Notes: generated by a model not told the origin, from the sequence alone. A stretch of DNA of 64,000 nucleotides from Anseranas semipalmata (GCA_013399115.1 VXAA01000962.1:217837-281836), one strand, 5' to 3'. Shown: positions 11,926-26,300, counted from the first letter of the stretch. Made by a program: numbers and translations.

Positions 11926-14900
11926 TTTGAAGCTCTTTTCAAGAAAGCTCCAACCTGGTAATTAAAAACAAAACAAACAACAAAATAACTTGTAACAAAA
12001 ACCACTACTGGGATAACCACCTTCAATTTTGGCCTATAGAAAGTCTCCCTAGTTAGTCAGAATTAACATTACATTATCAAACAGTCTTGGCGCTCGTATA
12101 CTGCAGAATAATTAAAATGCTACTGAGTAGGTTATTTCCATTTTAATGATTCAAGAATTTAATGTTTGCTCCATGAGATACAAAGAGACTGCAAAAATGT
12201 TTTTAGCATATTCACCATTTAACTATTTATTCCCTTATAAAGTACAGAGATGTTTTATACATTATACATTTATGGAATTCAGAGTGCTTTGAACATGTCA
12301 AGTATGACTAAATATTATGATAGTACACTAAGTTAATTTTGACCTTTTTTCTCTCTAGCTTCTGCCCATCTTGTGCCAGCAGCAATGTTGAAAGCAAAAA
12401 TACAACATAGTTTTCCTAAATCACATAAAAATTTTTGCTGTCAGAACTGTGTGATCCACTTCACTATAAACTACTATGGTAGTGGAATAGGGTATGAATT
12501 AGGAAATGCTGATATCTGACAAACAGGTCTGGAGCTGTCAGCTAGCTACAATACTATGTACCTTGTAATACCTGTCTTATATGTGTTGCCTGGTTTGCTC
12601 CTTAGAGATAAAATACTTTAATTGAGGATTTGCAGTCCCGTACATTTAGTTGCCAAAAGTGTACTTTAAAAAAAATAAAATCAGGCTTTATTCTTTTAAT
12701 CCTTTTGAACTACAAGTAGTTCAGAAGCAACAACTGGAAATGGTAAAAACAGAACATTCATGAGAGGATGCCAATACCATGAGCTCCTTGGCAAGCATGA
12801 ATACATACATCCATAGTACACACCAGTTTTCGAAACATGCTGTGATCTGGCCCCACAATTAGACCATGCTTGCATAGTAGTCAAGCAATTATAAACAGAA
12901 TTAAAAAGCCCGTTACCCAGAGAAACATACACTATTATCCTAGAGGAAGGTAATACATCTCTAGCTGCAACTGCAGAAAGGTTCATTGTATCTTTGTTTG
13001 AAGTGCTGATCACAGCTGCTGGGGCTTGTCTTGCATCAAACACACAAGTCATTTATGTTGGATGACAAAAACTATTGGGTTAGTTTCAGGATTAAACATT
13101 ACGGAAAGTAGTTACTAATGTTGGCAGAAATGTTTTACTTGTTATTTTGTTCAAAGGGGACCATGTAACCTCAGAGTCAGCATTACTTGTTCTACAGACA
13201 CATTCCTTCTGTTCAAGGAAAACTGTGAGTGATGTATCCAGACTGAATACATTCTTTAACAGGAGTTACACTAAACTTCTAATACTTTGCAAAAATGAAA
13301 GTAGAAGATGTAATTACTCTTAGGTGAATACTGTGCTGTAAAATAACTAATCACAAACTATTAGATTTACACTCAGAATGGGCCCTCAGACTGGTGATGG
13401 GTACATACAAGAGTGACAAATGCCAATACTGCAGGGAAGTAAAGACTTCCATAGCAATGCATTAAATCTCAGCTAACCTTTATCTGTGAGTCTGAATGAA
13501 GGTTTTGCTTTTTTCAGCTGATGTTAATGCCTGCACAGAACGGAATTTACCTTTCATTCTCAAAAATGACATAAGATTTTTCACCCCTTTTGGTCTTCCT
13601 GTGGTCCTTGTGACAGATGTCAAAGTGGCAGGCCTGCATGGTGAAGCTCTAAGAGGGGAAAAAGCTGCCACAGGTCTCTTGTACATGGCCTGGGCGAATC
13701 AGGTCTATAGATCAGAGGGCACCTCAGAATCCAGACCCAGTCAAACCTTACACATCTTGCTCATGGCATTCGTTAGCCCGAAGAAGCACATTGCAGTATT
13801 TTATATATCCATATCATACCTGGAACTGAACACCCCTTCTAGGTTCCAAATACTAGACTGCTACCTAGAAAGCAGCTGTGATCCTTGATGTTAGAAACAG
13901 TCATCTCCATACCCTAACCAGCAAGTGTGCATAGAATATAACATTGCTGCTGTGAATATCCCTCAGCTCAAGCGCTAGAGCATAGAGCTGTATCGCAAAG
14001 TCCACACACTGCTGGCAGTTCCTGTCAAGAGATATTATGATCCCTTATGACTGAAGTCCACCCCACCAACAGATAAGCTCTTTAAAAAGATGCACCAAAA
14101 ATTATTTCACCAAAAGTATGCCATAGCTTGTACACAAACAACCAGATGGTGAAAGGAGGCAACTTACATTTCCATAACGACTAACTGGAAATGCTTTGTA
14201 AACACAGCATTAACTGCATATGTAATATATCATTGTTACTACAGTAGCGTCCCTAAATAGCACCAATGGGATCTAAGCTCTGTTATAAGATGTACCCTAT
14301 AAATGTATATGCAGAGACATAAACCGTACTTTAAAAAAAACCTTTCACCTATTACAAAATATCATCTAGCCCAATTGAATACAACACAAGGAAAGAGAAC
14401 AGATGGTTAGGATGGCAACTGTAAACAAATTTTATACATAGCTAAACTGCTCCTCAATATATCAGTTTTGAGATCTTCTGTTATGCCTCCATAATTTACA
14501 GTATGCAGCCCCCTTAACTGCCCTCTAAAAAGATCTAGACTCCCTGATCCTAGTCCGACACTTTAACTATCAAGCAGAACTTCTTCTTGCTCCCTCTATT
14601 CTTCCAGAAGGCATGGGAAAAGGTTTACCTTAGCTTCTGCATGAATTAGGAAAAGATCAAACAAAATAGCAGATCAAGTAAAATTTATGGTAGCGGTAAA
14701 GATAACGTTTCTCTGATGTCTTGCTTTAATATAGCCTTCCTGCACAATAGTACCTGAGTGAGTCTTTACTGGTATCTCAGCCCATGTAATTGTGCCTCAA
14801 GTCTCTCTCCTGTAACAGCATAAAGGTGGCAGAAGAGCACCTGAATGTTGCTGTCTCCTCATTTCGATGTCATTGTTCTCTATCCCCTCTCTAGGCATTT

Positions 14901-15849
14901 TAGAGGACAATTAGTGGTCAGTTATGACAAACTATTAAAGCTCTTAGTATTTTCATCATTTCTCATTACCAAAGAAAACCTAAAAGGCTAATTGCTACCT
15001 TGTAGAGAAAATTGATCTTTTGTTACCCACAAAGTACATTTTTAGGCAATGATCACCAGTAAAAAGTTGAAAAGCACTATTCTAATTTAAGAGCTTGAGT
15101 CTTATCCTTTAGAAAACTAAAAGGATAAGAACTCCATTGTATGTCATTATTATAATTGGAGTTTTTATGCTTTCGGCCCTCAAACAGAAGGAACATACAT
15201 TTTAACAAGAACCACATGCATGCCCAAGCCCATATAGGACAGGTACAATGTCAGGACTGTAGTATCAGTCACCTAGCCAGAAGGGTGACAGCAGCTGTGA
15301 CATGCACAGGGAAAACAGAGATGAGGTGGAAGCAAAAAGCACTGAGTAGGTTATAAACGACCAGTGAAAGGGGGAGGGTGATCTTAGCATTAATTTTCAG
15401 TCACTGGCAATGTTAGTGCATGGAAGGGCTAGTCCTTGCTAATATATGTAGAGTGTAATTTCTGTGTTGGTCCTCACTTGTGCAAAAGGTCTAGACCATA
15501 ATTTCAAAGAAAGTCTACCCCAAAAAATCATAATGTATTCACAGATTAAACATCTTTGCAGAGGCAACCCCCCCNTATGTTTACCTTCAAGGAGAGGAAT
15601 AACATTAGAATGAAGCAGTTTGCTAAAAAGAGGTTAAGAGCAGCTAATACTTTCTCTATCACCTGTCAAGGTTTAACATTGTTTATGACATTATACTGAA
15701 GTCTGATGCAAACGAATTTAAACTAAAAAGAAGGTATCGTGGCTAAACAGCAGGGAAAAGGAAAGAATCAGAGGTTAAGAAAGCAGTCTTCAGAAAACGT
15801 GGAATTATGTTTAAGCAAGGAAAAGAAAATATCATAAACTAACAGGTTA
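11926..15849. other. AT-rich intronic sequence, no gene recognised
   Basis: The longest ATG-initiated frame is 130 codons on the plus strand (13496-13888, MKVLLFSAD...). It has no recognisable domain, no codon or repeat structure, and is preceded by ordinary intron, so I treat it as a chance frame. One unresolved base lies at 15575 after a C run. Confidence 0.45.
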
Positions 15850-16870
15850 AACGCAGAAAGTGAGGCAGATCAAAAAAGCTGCCAAAACAGTAGCTCAAGA
15901 ACAACTTCCAAAAAGGTATAAAAGCCAATGATAAATCCTTTTTCAAACACATATCAAGAGTCAAAAACACTCCTGAGAGCATGTGTCCAAAATGCAAGAC
16001 ATAAAAATAATGTTCATAAAGATGACAGTGACAGCAGAGAAACTAGACATTCATTATTTCCATGTTCAGCGTTGGAAAGTTCAACAAGCTCTTTGTAGGG
16101 ACTTCACTGAGAAAGCTGTCTCAAATTCAATGCCAGAGGAAATGCTAAATAAAAAAAGAGGAGCACTGCATGGGAACCACAGGCCTGGAAAACCTTGGTC
16201 AAAGTTTTGAATCTATTCTAACAAACTGAATTAATGAGCACATGCAACCACACAAACCACTGGAATCTTATGAAGATGTGAAGAAGCACATTATTTTTCA
16301 AAAGAAAAGCAATATCTTGGATTTTAATGAAGTTCTAAGAAAGCATCAGCTCAGTAGTCTGAAACATCCATGAAATCAACATGAATGTGAATTATTAGGA
16401 AAAACAATTTAAGACAAAGACGACATCAGTCTTAACATATACACCTGTATCTTAAGTATTGTGCATAGTTCTCATCTCCCTCTCACAAAAGCAATGAAGT
16501 AAACCTTAATAAAAACATAGAGAAATCTGGCAAGAAACAACTTCCATAATATATGCTACTAAGTTCCTGGGGGATGCCTCAACGTGGAAAAGAAATGAGT
16601 TAGAGGATTTGCAGTAGACAACTACACAATTACGAGTGGCACAGAGAATGGGAATATGGATCTACTATCTGTAATGCTTCCAGTACAAGAACTAAGGGGC
16701 ATCTAAGGAAACTACCAAGGGGAAGTTTCCAAAGAAATCTTCATACAGTGTGCATCCAAGCTTGCCACATGATGGACGCTAAAGCTCACGTGTGTTCAAA
16801 GGGAGACTAGATAAACTGAGGAATGACAACTCCATAAAGGAATACTAAGTGCAAAGCTGCTAGGTTCCTG
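15850..16870 (+). mobile_element. Ancient CR1/L3-like LINE remnant
   Basis: The stretch 16440-16870 resembles the 3' coding end of old amniote CR1/L3 elements as I remember them: a motif like LSIVHSSHLP (consensus LEYC-type block), then TACGAGTGGCACAGAGAATG, ACAAGAACTAAGGGGCATCT, and finally AAAGGGAGACTAGATAAACT before the end. Upstream pieces such as QIKKAAKTVAQEQL and DKSFFKHI near 15870-15960 resemble the linker before the reverse transcriptase. The frame is broken repeatedly. It is clearly different from and older than the other CR1 copies. The assignment is from recognition of word order, not from an alignment. Confidence 0.5.
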
Positions 16871-18470
16871 GCTTATGATACCTGGTGGCGGGACTGGAAG
16901 AACATTCTGCAGAACAACAGGCTTGCTCTGTCTTCTTCTCCAGGCTTCTTATTATTGGCCTCTGATTGTGCCAGTGTCACTGGGCTCAACAGACCTTTGA
17001 TCTGACTCAGAATTGTTATTCTAATGTTACTTTGCTTTCTCTTTCAGAAGCCTACTAGTGGTAGACCACATTAAAAACCAAAGGTAGAAGTCAACAGCAA
17101 TTTGAGAGGAGGAAAAAAAAATAAATCTCTCCCGGATGTTTAACAGTGGTATTAAAGAGAGAAAGTATAATATATACAGTGGACATGTATCCACTCTAAC
17201 AATACTGCTTTGGGTACTGCTATTTCACAGTAATTCTTCTTATAATATAATTTCAGCTGCCCTTATATGCTATGATAAAGGCAAATCATGCAGTATATGC
17301 ACATTTGAATATGCATTTGAAACCTAATAAAGACAATCTTTATCAAAGAAAAAAGGATGCATAAAAGATCTAACAAAAACAATGAGGGAAGTTAGCATAA
17401 TATTTAATTGTGCACTTCTAAAATGAAGTTTGATTAGCAGTCTCTTGACTTAAAAAGGTTCTCTAAATTGACTGCTCTTTCAGGTCTTATGTGGCAGCTG
17501 ATTTTAATAGCATCAGCATTAGTAAATTCAAAGCCTCCTACAGCATGATGCTGCTCTTCCTTGGCTGTAGTTGTAAGTTCTGCCAGTCCAAATGAATGTC
17601 TGCAAGATGACATTTATAGAAGTGTACTTGTTACCTGGTTACTTCCACTCTGTGGAACAGTGATGACATGAACTGTCTAAGGATTTTCACTATCATTTTA
17701 CCTCCACAATTGTTTGCCAACACCTCAGGCAATTCAGTCTTACTCTTATGACCACTGAGCTGGGTCTCACCCTCTTTATCTTCTCCCTCAACACCACTTG
17801 GTATTTCTGAAGTTATTGTGGGAACACAAAATCTTAGTAAGTGAACAGCATACTTCTTAACACCTATACTTTTATTTTCAGCGGCCTCCTCTTCACCAAT
17901 GGTTTGAAGTGGACATCAAAACTTCCAAAGACTTATCTAAGGGGAAGTAAGCTTGGGAAAAGACCAGACTCTGGAAGGAATTTGTAAAAAAAGACTCCCT
18001 TTTTCTCCTTTCACTGAAGGACTGGTTTGAAGTACAGATATCCCAAGCAAGCTACAGAAATAGGCACAGCAAACACGCCTCAAGTACAGTGATGCACATC
18101 AGCAAATCCTTCTGAACAGAAACAGCGTTAATAACATAGGAATATCACCCTCCATACAAGCCGATGCTGTTTTCAGGATTACTTCTTCCTTATTTGTCTT
18201 TATATCAATAGTGTCATGCCTGTAAGTGTAAAAAAGCTGCAAAGGCTGCTTTTCCACCTAACTGAATACATACCATTAGCGTACAGACATCCATCGGTCT
18301 CATATCCTTAAAGACTGCTGTATGGTCAAGATGTCTCTTAGAAAGATTCTACACCTTTTTCTTGTAAGAGGATGCTGTAGAAGTCTCATTTCAATTTATT
18401 ATAAGCTTCAGGATGTAGAGTTTGCAAAAAGATTTAAAATAACTTCTTGCAAGACTACCAAGGATGTTAT
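16871..18470. other. Intronic sequence between the two LINE copies
   Basis: No gene or named repeat. Short chance ORFs only. Confidence 0.45.
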
Positions 18471-19240
18471 CATAGAATCACAGAATGGCTTGAGTTGGAA
18501 GGGACCTTAAAGATCATCTAATTTCAACCCCCCTGCCATGGGCAGGGATACCTTCCACTAGGACCAGGTTGCTCAAAGCCCCATCCAACCTGGCCTTGAA
18601 CACCTCCAGGGATGGGGCATCCACAACTTCTCTGGGCAACCTGCTCCAGTGCCTCACCACCCTCACAGTTAAGAATTTCTTCCTAATAGCTAATCTAAAT
18701 CTACCCTTTTTTAGTTTAAAGCCATTACCCCTTGTCCTATCACTACACTCCCTGACTAAGAGTTCCTCCCCAAGCTTTCTTGTGGGCCCCCTTCAGGTAC
18801 TGGAAGGCCACTATAAGGTCTGCCAGAGCATTCTCTTCTCCAGGCTGAACAAGCCCAACTAACTCCTCAGCCTGTCTTCATAGGAGAGGTGCTCCAGCCC
18901 TCTGATCATCCTCATGGCCCTCCTCTGGACTCACTCCAACAGGTCCATGTCCTTGTTATACTGGGGAACCCAGAGCTGAACACAGTACTCCAGGTGGGGT
19001 CTCACAAGAGCAGAGCAGAGGAGGAGAATCACCTCCCTTGACCTGCTGGCCATGCTTCTTTTGATGCAGCCCGGGATACGGTTGGCTTTCTGGGCTGCAA
19101 GTGCATATTCCTGCCAGATGTTGAGCTTCTCATCAACCAACACCCCCCGGTCCTTCTCCTCAGGGCTGCTCTCAATCCATTCTCCACCCAGCCTGTATTT
19201 GTGCTTGGGATTGCCCTGACCCAGGTGCAGGACCTTGCAT
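18471..19240 (-). mobile_element. CR1 LINE, 5'-truncated 3' fragment (about 770 bp)
   Basis: It starts on the plus strand with CATAGAATCACAGAATGG (reversed 3' tail) and the conserved CR1 3' region, so it runs on the minus strand like the copy at 3623. A 70-codon minus-strand frame at 18931-19143 keeps the CR1 ORF2 signature [14 protein letters not shown] and the preceding [12 protein letters not shown] block. The match continues to the CAGGACCTTGCATTT word and stops near 19240. No reverse-transcriptase core remains. It is in sense orientation in the CTNND2 intron. Confidence 0.95.
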
Positions 19241-22200
19241 TTGTTGCTTTAGGAAATTATGAATCAAACTGTGACAGCACAGCAAACAAAGGTCCAGCTT
19301 ACACATAGTGATATTTAGTATCAACAAACAATCTTCAGAGGAAAAGCAATGAAATTGCTAATGGTACAATCCATTGCGAATATGCAAATAATATTCTATC
19401 AGACCCCTCACATCAGCTGACCTTTTTAGGAGATTGCACCAGCAAGAGATGCTAAAGCCTTTGTCTTGACTTATAGCTTCTTCTTCTTCAGTTTGATTAA
19501 TCTCTTCAGAAAGCTCGGCATTCCTCACCTTTTTCTTAGGAGTTTGTGTGCATGCACACATACAAATGAGGGAAGGAAAATAACTAGAGCCCTGACCGTT
19601 TTCCTAGTAGCTGAAGAATTAGAGTAAAATGCCTTCCTGAAGGCCCTTCAGAGACAAATTTTCCAGAAAGATGTCATGTTCTTTGCCACGCTGGCACTGC
19701 CTACACATGAATTTTGGCTAGGAGTCTTTTTTGCTGAAAACTGTGATGAGCTTGAAGAGATGTTTTGACTCTGGCCTGAGAAAATGTTTGGTCAGTGATG
19801 ACTCTGCTGCACTAAGCTCTAAGCTGAAAGACACTGACTCTACAGCATCTATCTTGGGTGAATTATATGGCAGTGGAGTAATGATGAAGCCTCTACATCA
19901 CCTTCCCTGAGCAGAACGAGGGTATACAGGCTGAGGAGTGATTACAGCAAAGCTTCTCTGCTTCAAATCCTGAATCCTCACAGAGCACCTCTTCTGATTG
20001 ATCCTTTAGCTTTATCACCACTGGCTAAGCAGGAAAGAGAAGCTGTCCTGTAACAGGAGGTCTAAGTGTGTCATAGTAGCTCAGATTGAGGCAACTGAGG
20101 CCTTGCAGGCTGAACTATTTTATTCCAATATCTGGAAGGTAAACAATTATCAGTAAGTCTCACAGGAAGGCATTCTTTTCTACAAAGCAACTAAAAATAA
20201 TCCAAAGATGGTGATGAATACAGATCAAGGACATGCTAAATGGAGATTTGGTAAGTGGGGTATGAGAGACAAGAAACAAGCTAAAATTAACATAAGAAAG
20301 GAAGATATGATTTTTAACAGAAGACTACAGGTTCATTTTGAGTCTGCAGAGCAACAGTGTTACCTGAATATCAGACAGACTGAAGGGTCTGTCTGTAACC
20401 TCTCAACGAACTGAGGAGTTCACTACATTCTCTTATGATGGTTTCCAACAGGCATCTCAAGCATGCTAAATCAAAGAGCAGGTGACGGATGACAGAAGCT
20501 AATTCTTGTGTGCTCTAAAAAGAGATATATCAGTTGTTGCCGTCTATTCAGGTCCTTTTCTCTTGCCCTTTTTTATTTTTTCATCTATTCTTCCCCGGTT
20601 TTATGGAGATCTTGGCTTAGCCAGACCAAACTGCATGTCTTAAAGCCAGCTAGCAGGAAGGAAGCTATCAGCAGCGTTACGCAGTATTATGCTAATACAG
20701 CTCTACCAGGTCTGAGCTGGTTTATAGGACCGGGCTGCTCTGTCTTTCTATAACAATAGCTTGTAATCAAGAGTCAGCATTTTTCACTTTCTTCCCATAC
20801 TAACTTTGCACTTGATCCTCAGATCCGGATGGATTATGAAGATCTTGTTTGTCTTCAAAGAAGCGATATCAGACTGCAACAAAAGCAGCCACAATTCTAA
20901 CCTTTCTCAGCTTAACTGTCCTTTCTGGAGAAACAAGTAATACTCGAATACTGTCCAGCAGAAGATTAGTTTTTATAAAAAACCTCACCTCCTACTTTTA
21001 CAAAAAAATTACCCTGGTGACCTACAAATTATAGTTATTGCTAGAATTTTAAGTGTAGGATGGCATAAAATCGTCCAGCTTCTGATCATACACAAATTTT
21101 AGACTCATAACATAGTGGAAACTATCACATTTTTAGTACTTCAGTAAAAAGACTTTGTAATAGTAATGATAAAGCATTTTAGCTTTGAAATAGCACACTA
21201 GAAAAGGATAACCACAGATCCCTTATGCCAACCACCCAGTCAGCATATAATGCTTTCATTTTAGGTCACCCCCGTCTGATCTTTAGACATGTTTAAAATG
21301 TTTCTCATCAGCTATTATGGACTGGTTACATACAGAGCCTCTGCTGAATCTGCTCCATTTGTGAACAATGTTTGTGCACATGCACACTTGTTCTTTCTTG
21401 CTGAGGAGCAACCTTTGTAAAAAGTCAAGAGATGATGTGGCACCTAATTTCCACATTATGCACCCAAATTCAAGTTTGGAGGTCACATAATTATGTCAGT
21501 CAAAGCTGAGTGGCAGGCAGTGTAGCAGGCATGTATTCCAATTGCAATTAATGAGGTGCCACCCTACCACTCAAAGACCTCAGGTCAGTTGAACCTTACC
21601 CAGTCATCACACAAACACATGAGGTGGCACCGACTTACATGCAGTTTCACTTCCCTGCATTGGGGCTGAATTCTCTCCTCTGATTTTGTCAGAATAATCC
21701 TTCATTCTGCAGCACGGTATCTATTCCCTCTCTTTACAACTGACTAGTTTCTGTGGCTAGGGTCTTTTAGATCAGTTATGCTGCTGCTTAACAATGATGT
21801 AATCAAGATAGGCAATCTATAAAAACAATTCTGTGAAGAATAGTGTTTTAGAAAAACTACAGTAATCTTAAAAAGCTTTCCCTAATAACATTTTGCAATA
21901 AATAGACAGGAGGCCACACAGCTAACAGCTTGCTAACCTCCCAATCTAAAAACCTGCTAGCTTTACTTCTTTCCATGTTGTATAGTATAATGAAAATAAC
22001 ATTTTGGAATTTCTGAACAACTTTAACCTATATAAGGTAAGAAATGCTCCTGATTGACACAAGCCATTTTCCATTCTGGATTTTATATAAGCAAAGTCTG
22101 TATGCAGGGCACAAAAAATACTGAGGTAGGAGGGTACAAAAGAGACAGATGATGGGGAAGCCCCCTAGGGAAGTTTATTTTAATACAGATCTTGCACTGT

Positions 22201-23290
22201 ACTCCTGAATATCATAGTGCTAGAAAAAAAAGAGAAGAATATATTGTTTTATCATCTAAAAACCCAGATGGCCACCAAGGAACAGTTGTTCAGGATAAAC
22301 TCTAGTATCCAAGAGGATTTTCAGTTTAATAATATGAAGCCAATTATAAAAATGAAAAAGTAAGCCAGCACTTTTTTTGATCTAAAGTCTAGCTCATCTT
22401 TGTCGATCTATGCAGAGATATGGGTATCAGAAAAAAAAAAACAGCATACAACAACTCTCATGGATAATTTTCAATGTGCTATATGACAAGCATGTGTTAA
22501 GTATCATTGTGGCTACTTTTCAAATGAGATGACATTCCTGTCCCGTACAGCAAACATTCTTAAACATCAGAACTTGTACCAGGAACACAATTAAAACTGC
22601 TGTTTTTTACATCAAATCAGTGTTCAGCATTTTCACCCTTAGATTTTTTATTATTATTATTATTTTTAATATCAATAGACTACATTTCTGCATTTAACCT
22701 GTGGTCAAAATAACAGGTATACAGCATGAACCCAATAGTTTTCTGTGAAAGGTGGGCAACAAGCTTTCATACGCAGTGCAGTTTTTTCACCAGCTGATCT
22801 TATAATAATGTATGGCTGAACAATGCAACTAGAATTCGGAAGGCCAATCACCGCACATTTTTACATAAGACAATCACTATTCCTGAACCTGTGTGGAGAT
22901 GTAAAGCACCCTTAAAAGCCAAGCAGACACAGTTTATAATTAAACGCTGTCAAACAATCTAAAAAACTTAAAAACAAACAAACAAAAGCCTTCAAGAAGA
23001 TACTTTCAACCACTTAAAATAAATCCCAAACAAGATACTGCAAGTCAACCCCTTACCCCACTTCCCAAAACACTATGAACAGTTATAGGAAGAGTTCATC
23101 CTGACACATTTCTCTACTAGAGAAGTTCTGTACACTAATTAGAAGCATAAAGCAATATGACTTCCTACCTGTTACAATGAGTTAAGTTTAATGCTACCTC
23201 AAGAAATTTCAGAGGAATTTTCCAATTAACAGATAAGGGGACTAAGGGGAATAGGAAAATATCACTGGGCCTGAAGCAATCAGTGACAAT
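19241..23290. other. AT-rich intronic sequence, no gene recognised
   Basis: Chance ORFs up to about 80 codons and a short TTA repeat at 22648-22664; no interspersed repeat could be identified. Confidence 0.45.
22648..22664 (+). repeat. (TTA)n microsatellite
   Basis: About five TTA units between T runs. Confidence 0.75.
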
Positions 23291-23312
23291 AAAAAAAAAA
23301 AAAAAAAAAAAA
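23291..23312 (+). repeat. Poly(A) tract, 22 A
   Basis: Uninterrupted run of 22 adenines. No retrotransposon body is recognisable upstream. Confidence 0.95.
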
Positions 23313-26300
23313 GGAGATCAGAGATTTGCAAGCATGGCTGTAGAATAACGAGCAAGAACACATGAAAGTGATCATGTAAAAATCTGACTTATCTCAAAGT
23401 ACTGGAAACAGAACTGCAATATGTATTGAAAATTGGTATTTACAGCAATCAGAAAAGCAGAGCTTTGTTTCATAAGTAAAGTTTAAACAGGAAAATACCT
23501 AAGCAAAAACTATTAGATACTAAATTACGACTTGGTTTTGTGTTTTACAAGCCAAACTGGATCCACAGATGCTGGGGTTGCACAGCAGTGCTGTGGCCAT
23601 CCTATGGCATGATGCAGGCTGAGCTCTGTACTAGACAGTACAAACAAAAGATGAGGGGTGCCACTTGAACCCCATTCCCTCCTTTTCCAAAGTTCTACTT
23701 CTCTGTAACTCCTTTCATCACATCCTTTCTTTATAGATTTATAGCCTAAGTCTGCCTCTGTGATGAGCACACATGCACATACATACGTACATGTATATTT
23801 ATCACTCCCTTAGTACTATCAGTCTTCTTTTGAAGATGACAGTGGAATGTAACATTGATAAAATTTGCAGAATTGGAACCAATCCATGCTAGAAATAATA
23901 TGCTATGTACACGCAGTCATATACTCAAATGCCATCCTCTGGAAGTCCTAGAGACAGGTATCTTTCTTTCACATAAAACAAATAGATTTTCTTAACAGAA
24001 TACTATAATTTTCATTTGAGAATTCAGTAATCTCAAGAGTATGCATAAACTAGAGTTTATGTTGACAATTCAAAGTACATTTCAGCTATAACTGCCTCAC
24101 CTACCCATAGAGATAGAAACTGATAAACTCATTCCTCGAATTGCTTTGCAGAACAATTTTGGTTCTGCACATTGTTATCAAAACCCACTCTGCCTAGCTC
24201 AGATTTGTATTATATTACTTATGCTGCCTGCACAACAGTAGCAGTACTGTAAGCCTACCTTTAGTGAAAAGTGGCATCATCTTCAACACTAGGAACTTAA
24301 AGAGAGGTTGAAAGCAATTTCCATTCTGTTTTGTATCTGTGGACCAGTAAAATTTAGAGCATTTATTGTGAATCAGATATTACACCTTCTGTTGCAAATG
24401 AGTAACAATCAAATATTCAAACATAAAAGGTAAACGTTTAGGGATTCAGCCTCTTAAGAGGCTTATGCCCTTGTAAAAATGCTTCCCAAGTTTCCTTTGT
24501 GTTCTTATACGCTATACAACAAACTTTGCAAAATGAATAATTTTCTGCCTGATCTGTCTCTTACTTTCAAGAGGAGGCATTTTCATTCCTTTTCAATTAT
24601 TTTCACAAGGGTGTGGAATCTTCAATAAAATGTAGACCTCTTCTTCTAAGACTGGTGAAGTATTTAGGCATTTATAAAGTCTAATCTCCTTCAAAAAAAG
24701 CTGGGTAAACTAACTTCATTTAAATACATTGGTATGAACCAATTTAAATAAGCAAATGATTACACCACAAAAAGTAAGGCATTTCCAAACAATATAGGTT
24801 ACTCTGATAGGGACTTACTAGCAGAAATATCCACACCAGCACCCTTTTGGTATGAACCAAAAAGAAACTCTAATTTTCATTATGCAGCTTATTCGTAGCT
24901 CTGCTACCCGGAGTACTCATGGCACTGACAAAGCCTTTACGTTCGTATGATTGACTTGGTATCAAAAGAAATACTCATGTAAGAGACTGTAAGCAGGGAT
25001 TAACTTTTCCTTCATCTTAAAAGTAGTTTGTTACTGCACCACTCTTTACTCCCATCCCAGTCAGGTTCTGTGGAACTGAAAACTGGATTGCCAGAACCAG
25101 TTACAATTTGGGGTTTTTGCCCCCTTTTCCCTATTCCATTTTATTTATTACACTGGAAACAGAACTTTGGCAAATAGTCAGTAGATGAAACCTTGTCAAA
25201 TTAGCAGCTACTACTTCACTGAAAGGTGTAAACTGCCATCGAAACAAACAGTAAATTTGAAATTACAGAGTAAAGCAGCTTGTAAAGAAAAAAACCCTCC
25301 TACGTGAAAGCACGGACAAAACTCCTCCTCTCAGCATTTTATACCCCCCAAAATAGGTATATTCAAGTCTTCAGATACTCTTGATGCTCAGATTCTATTA
25401 ACCAAAAAAATTTGTTCACATATTTGAAAGTACAGCTTAATGTTTCAGAACACAAACTGAAATGCAGTTGTACGGCTCTTTCTTTAGTTACAAAAAGCTG
25501 TAGAAGGGTATATTTCTTACTGAACGCATGTATGTGCATTCATGCATATGCATTCTTACTGAATCTATAAGCTTCTTTGACTATAAAAAAAGACAAAGTA
25601 TGGAACAAATTCAATTTTTTTCCAATCAGCAGATACAGCAAAAATCATTTAGCATATTTAAATTGTTTTGTAAATTCAGAATAAAGATGCAAAGATAATT
25701 CATCTCAGAACATATTCCAATAGCTTTAAAACTGCAAACACTGAGGAATGCTATATTTTAATAATTCATGTTTTCGCATCAACTTCAACTTTACTAATTT
25801 GTTGCAATGAGTAGCCTTACGCCCCTCAGCGAGAACCCTTCTGTGGGGAAAGGCAGACATGATTGCTTGGTTTTTGTTTATTTTGGAAGTGCAAAATCTT
25901 TCTGCAGGACTTCCAAGGTTAATGAGACAGCGAGCTTGATATAACTTAAAGCAAGTAACTGGGATGATAAGCCACTGTTTTCAGGTCAGCCTGAACTCTG
26001 AAAATATTCATTAGCTTTCCATGACAGAAGATTTCTGATCCCTACCTTTTTTTTTTTTTTTCCTCATATGGCTTTCCATATCGCATACTGTAAATTCTGT
26101 GTCTGAATTCTGCTCTGATCTTATTACAACTTGTGAAGTGGCGGGAGGAAGACAAAAAAAGGCATTGTCTCCTAGCTACCTGTGCTGGGCCTCAATGACC
26201 CAGTAAATCAATGTGAAAAAAATTATTTTTTAATCTATTAAATGAACACCAACCATATTATAACCAGGTTTTGTGCACCTTTTAGTCATCAATATATTAT

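Noticed and set aside
13496..13888. 130-codon ATG-initiated plus-strand frame (MKVLLFSAD...)
   Set aside because: No domain and no supporting splice or promoter context beyond a CAG just inside the frame; this length is reachable by chance in 64 kb.
15575..15575. Unresolved base (n), and another at 61730
   Set aside because: Single ambiguous calls next to C and G runs; sequencing uncertainty rather than biology.
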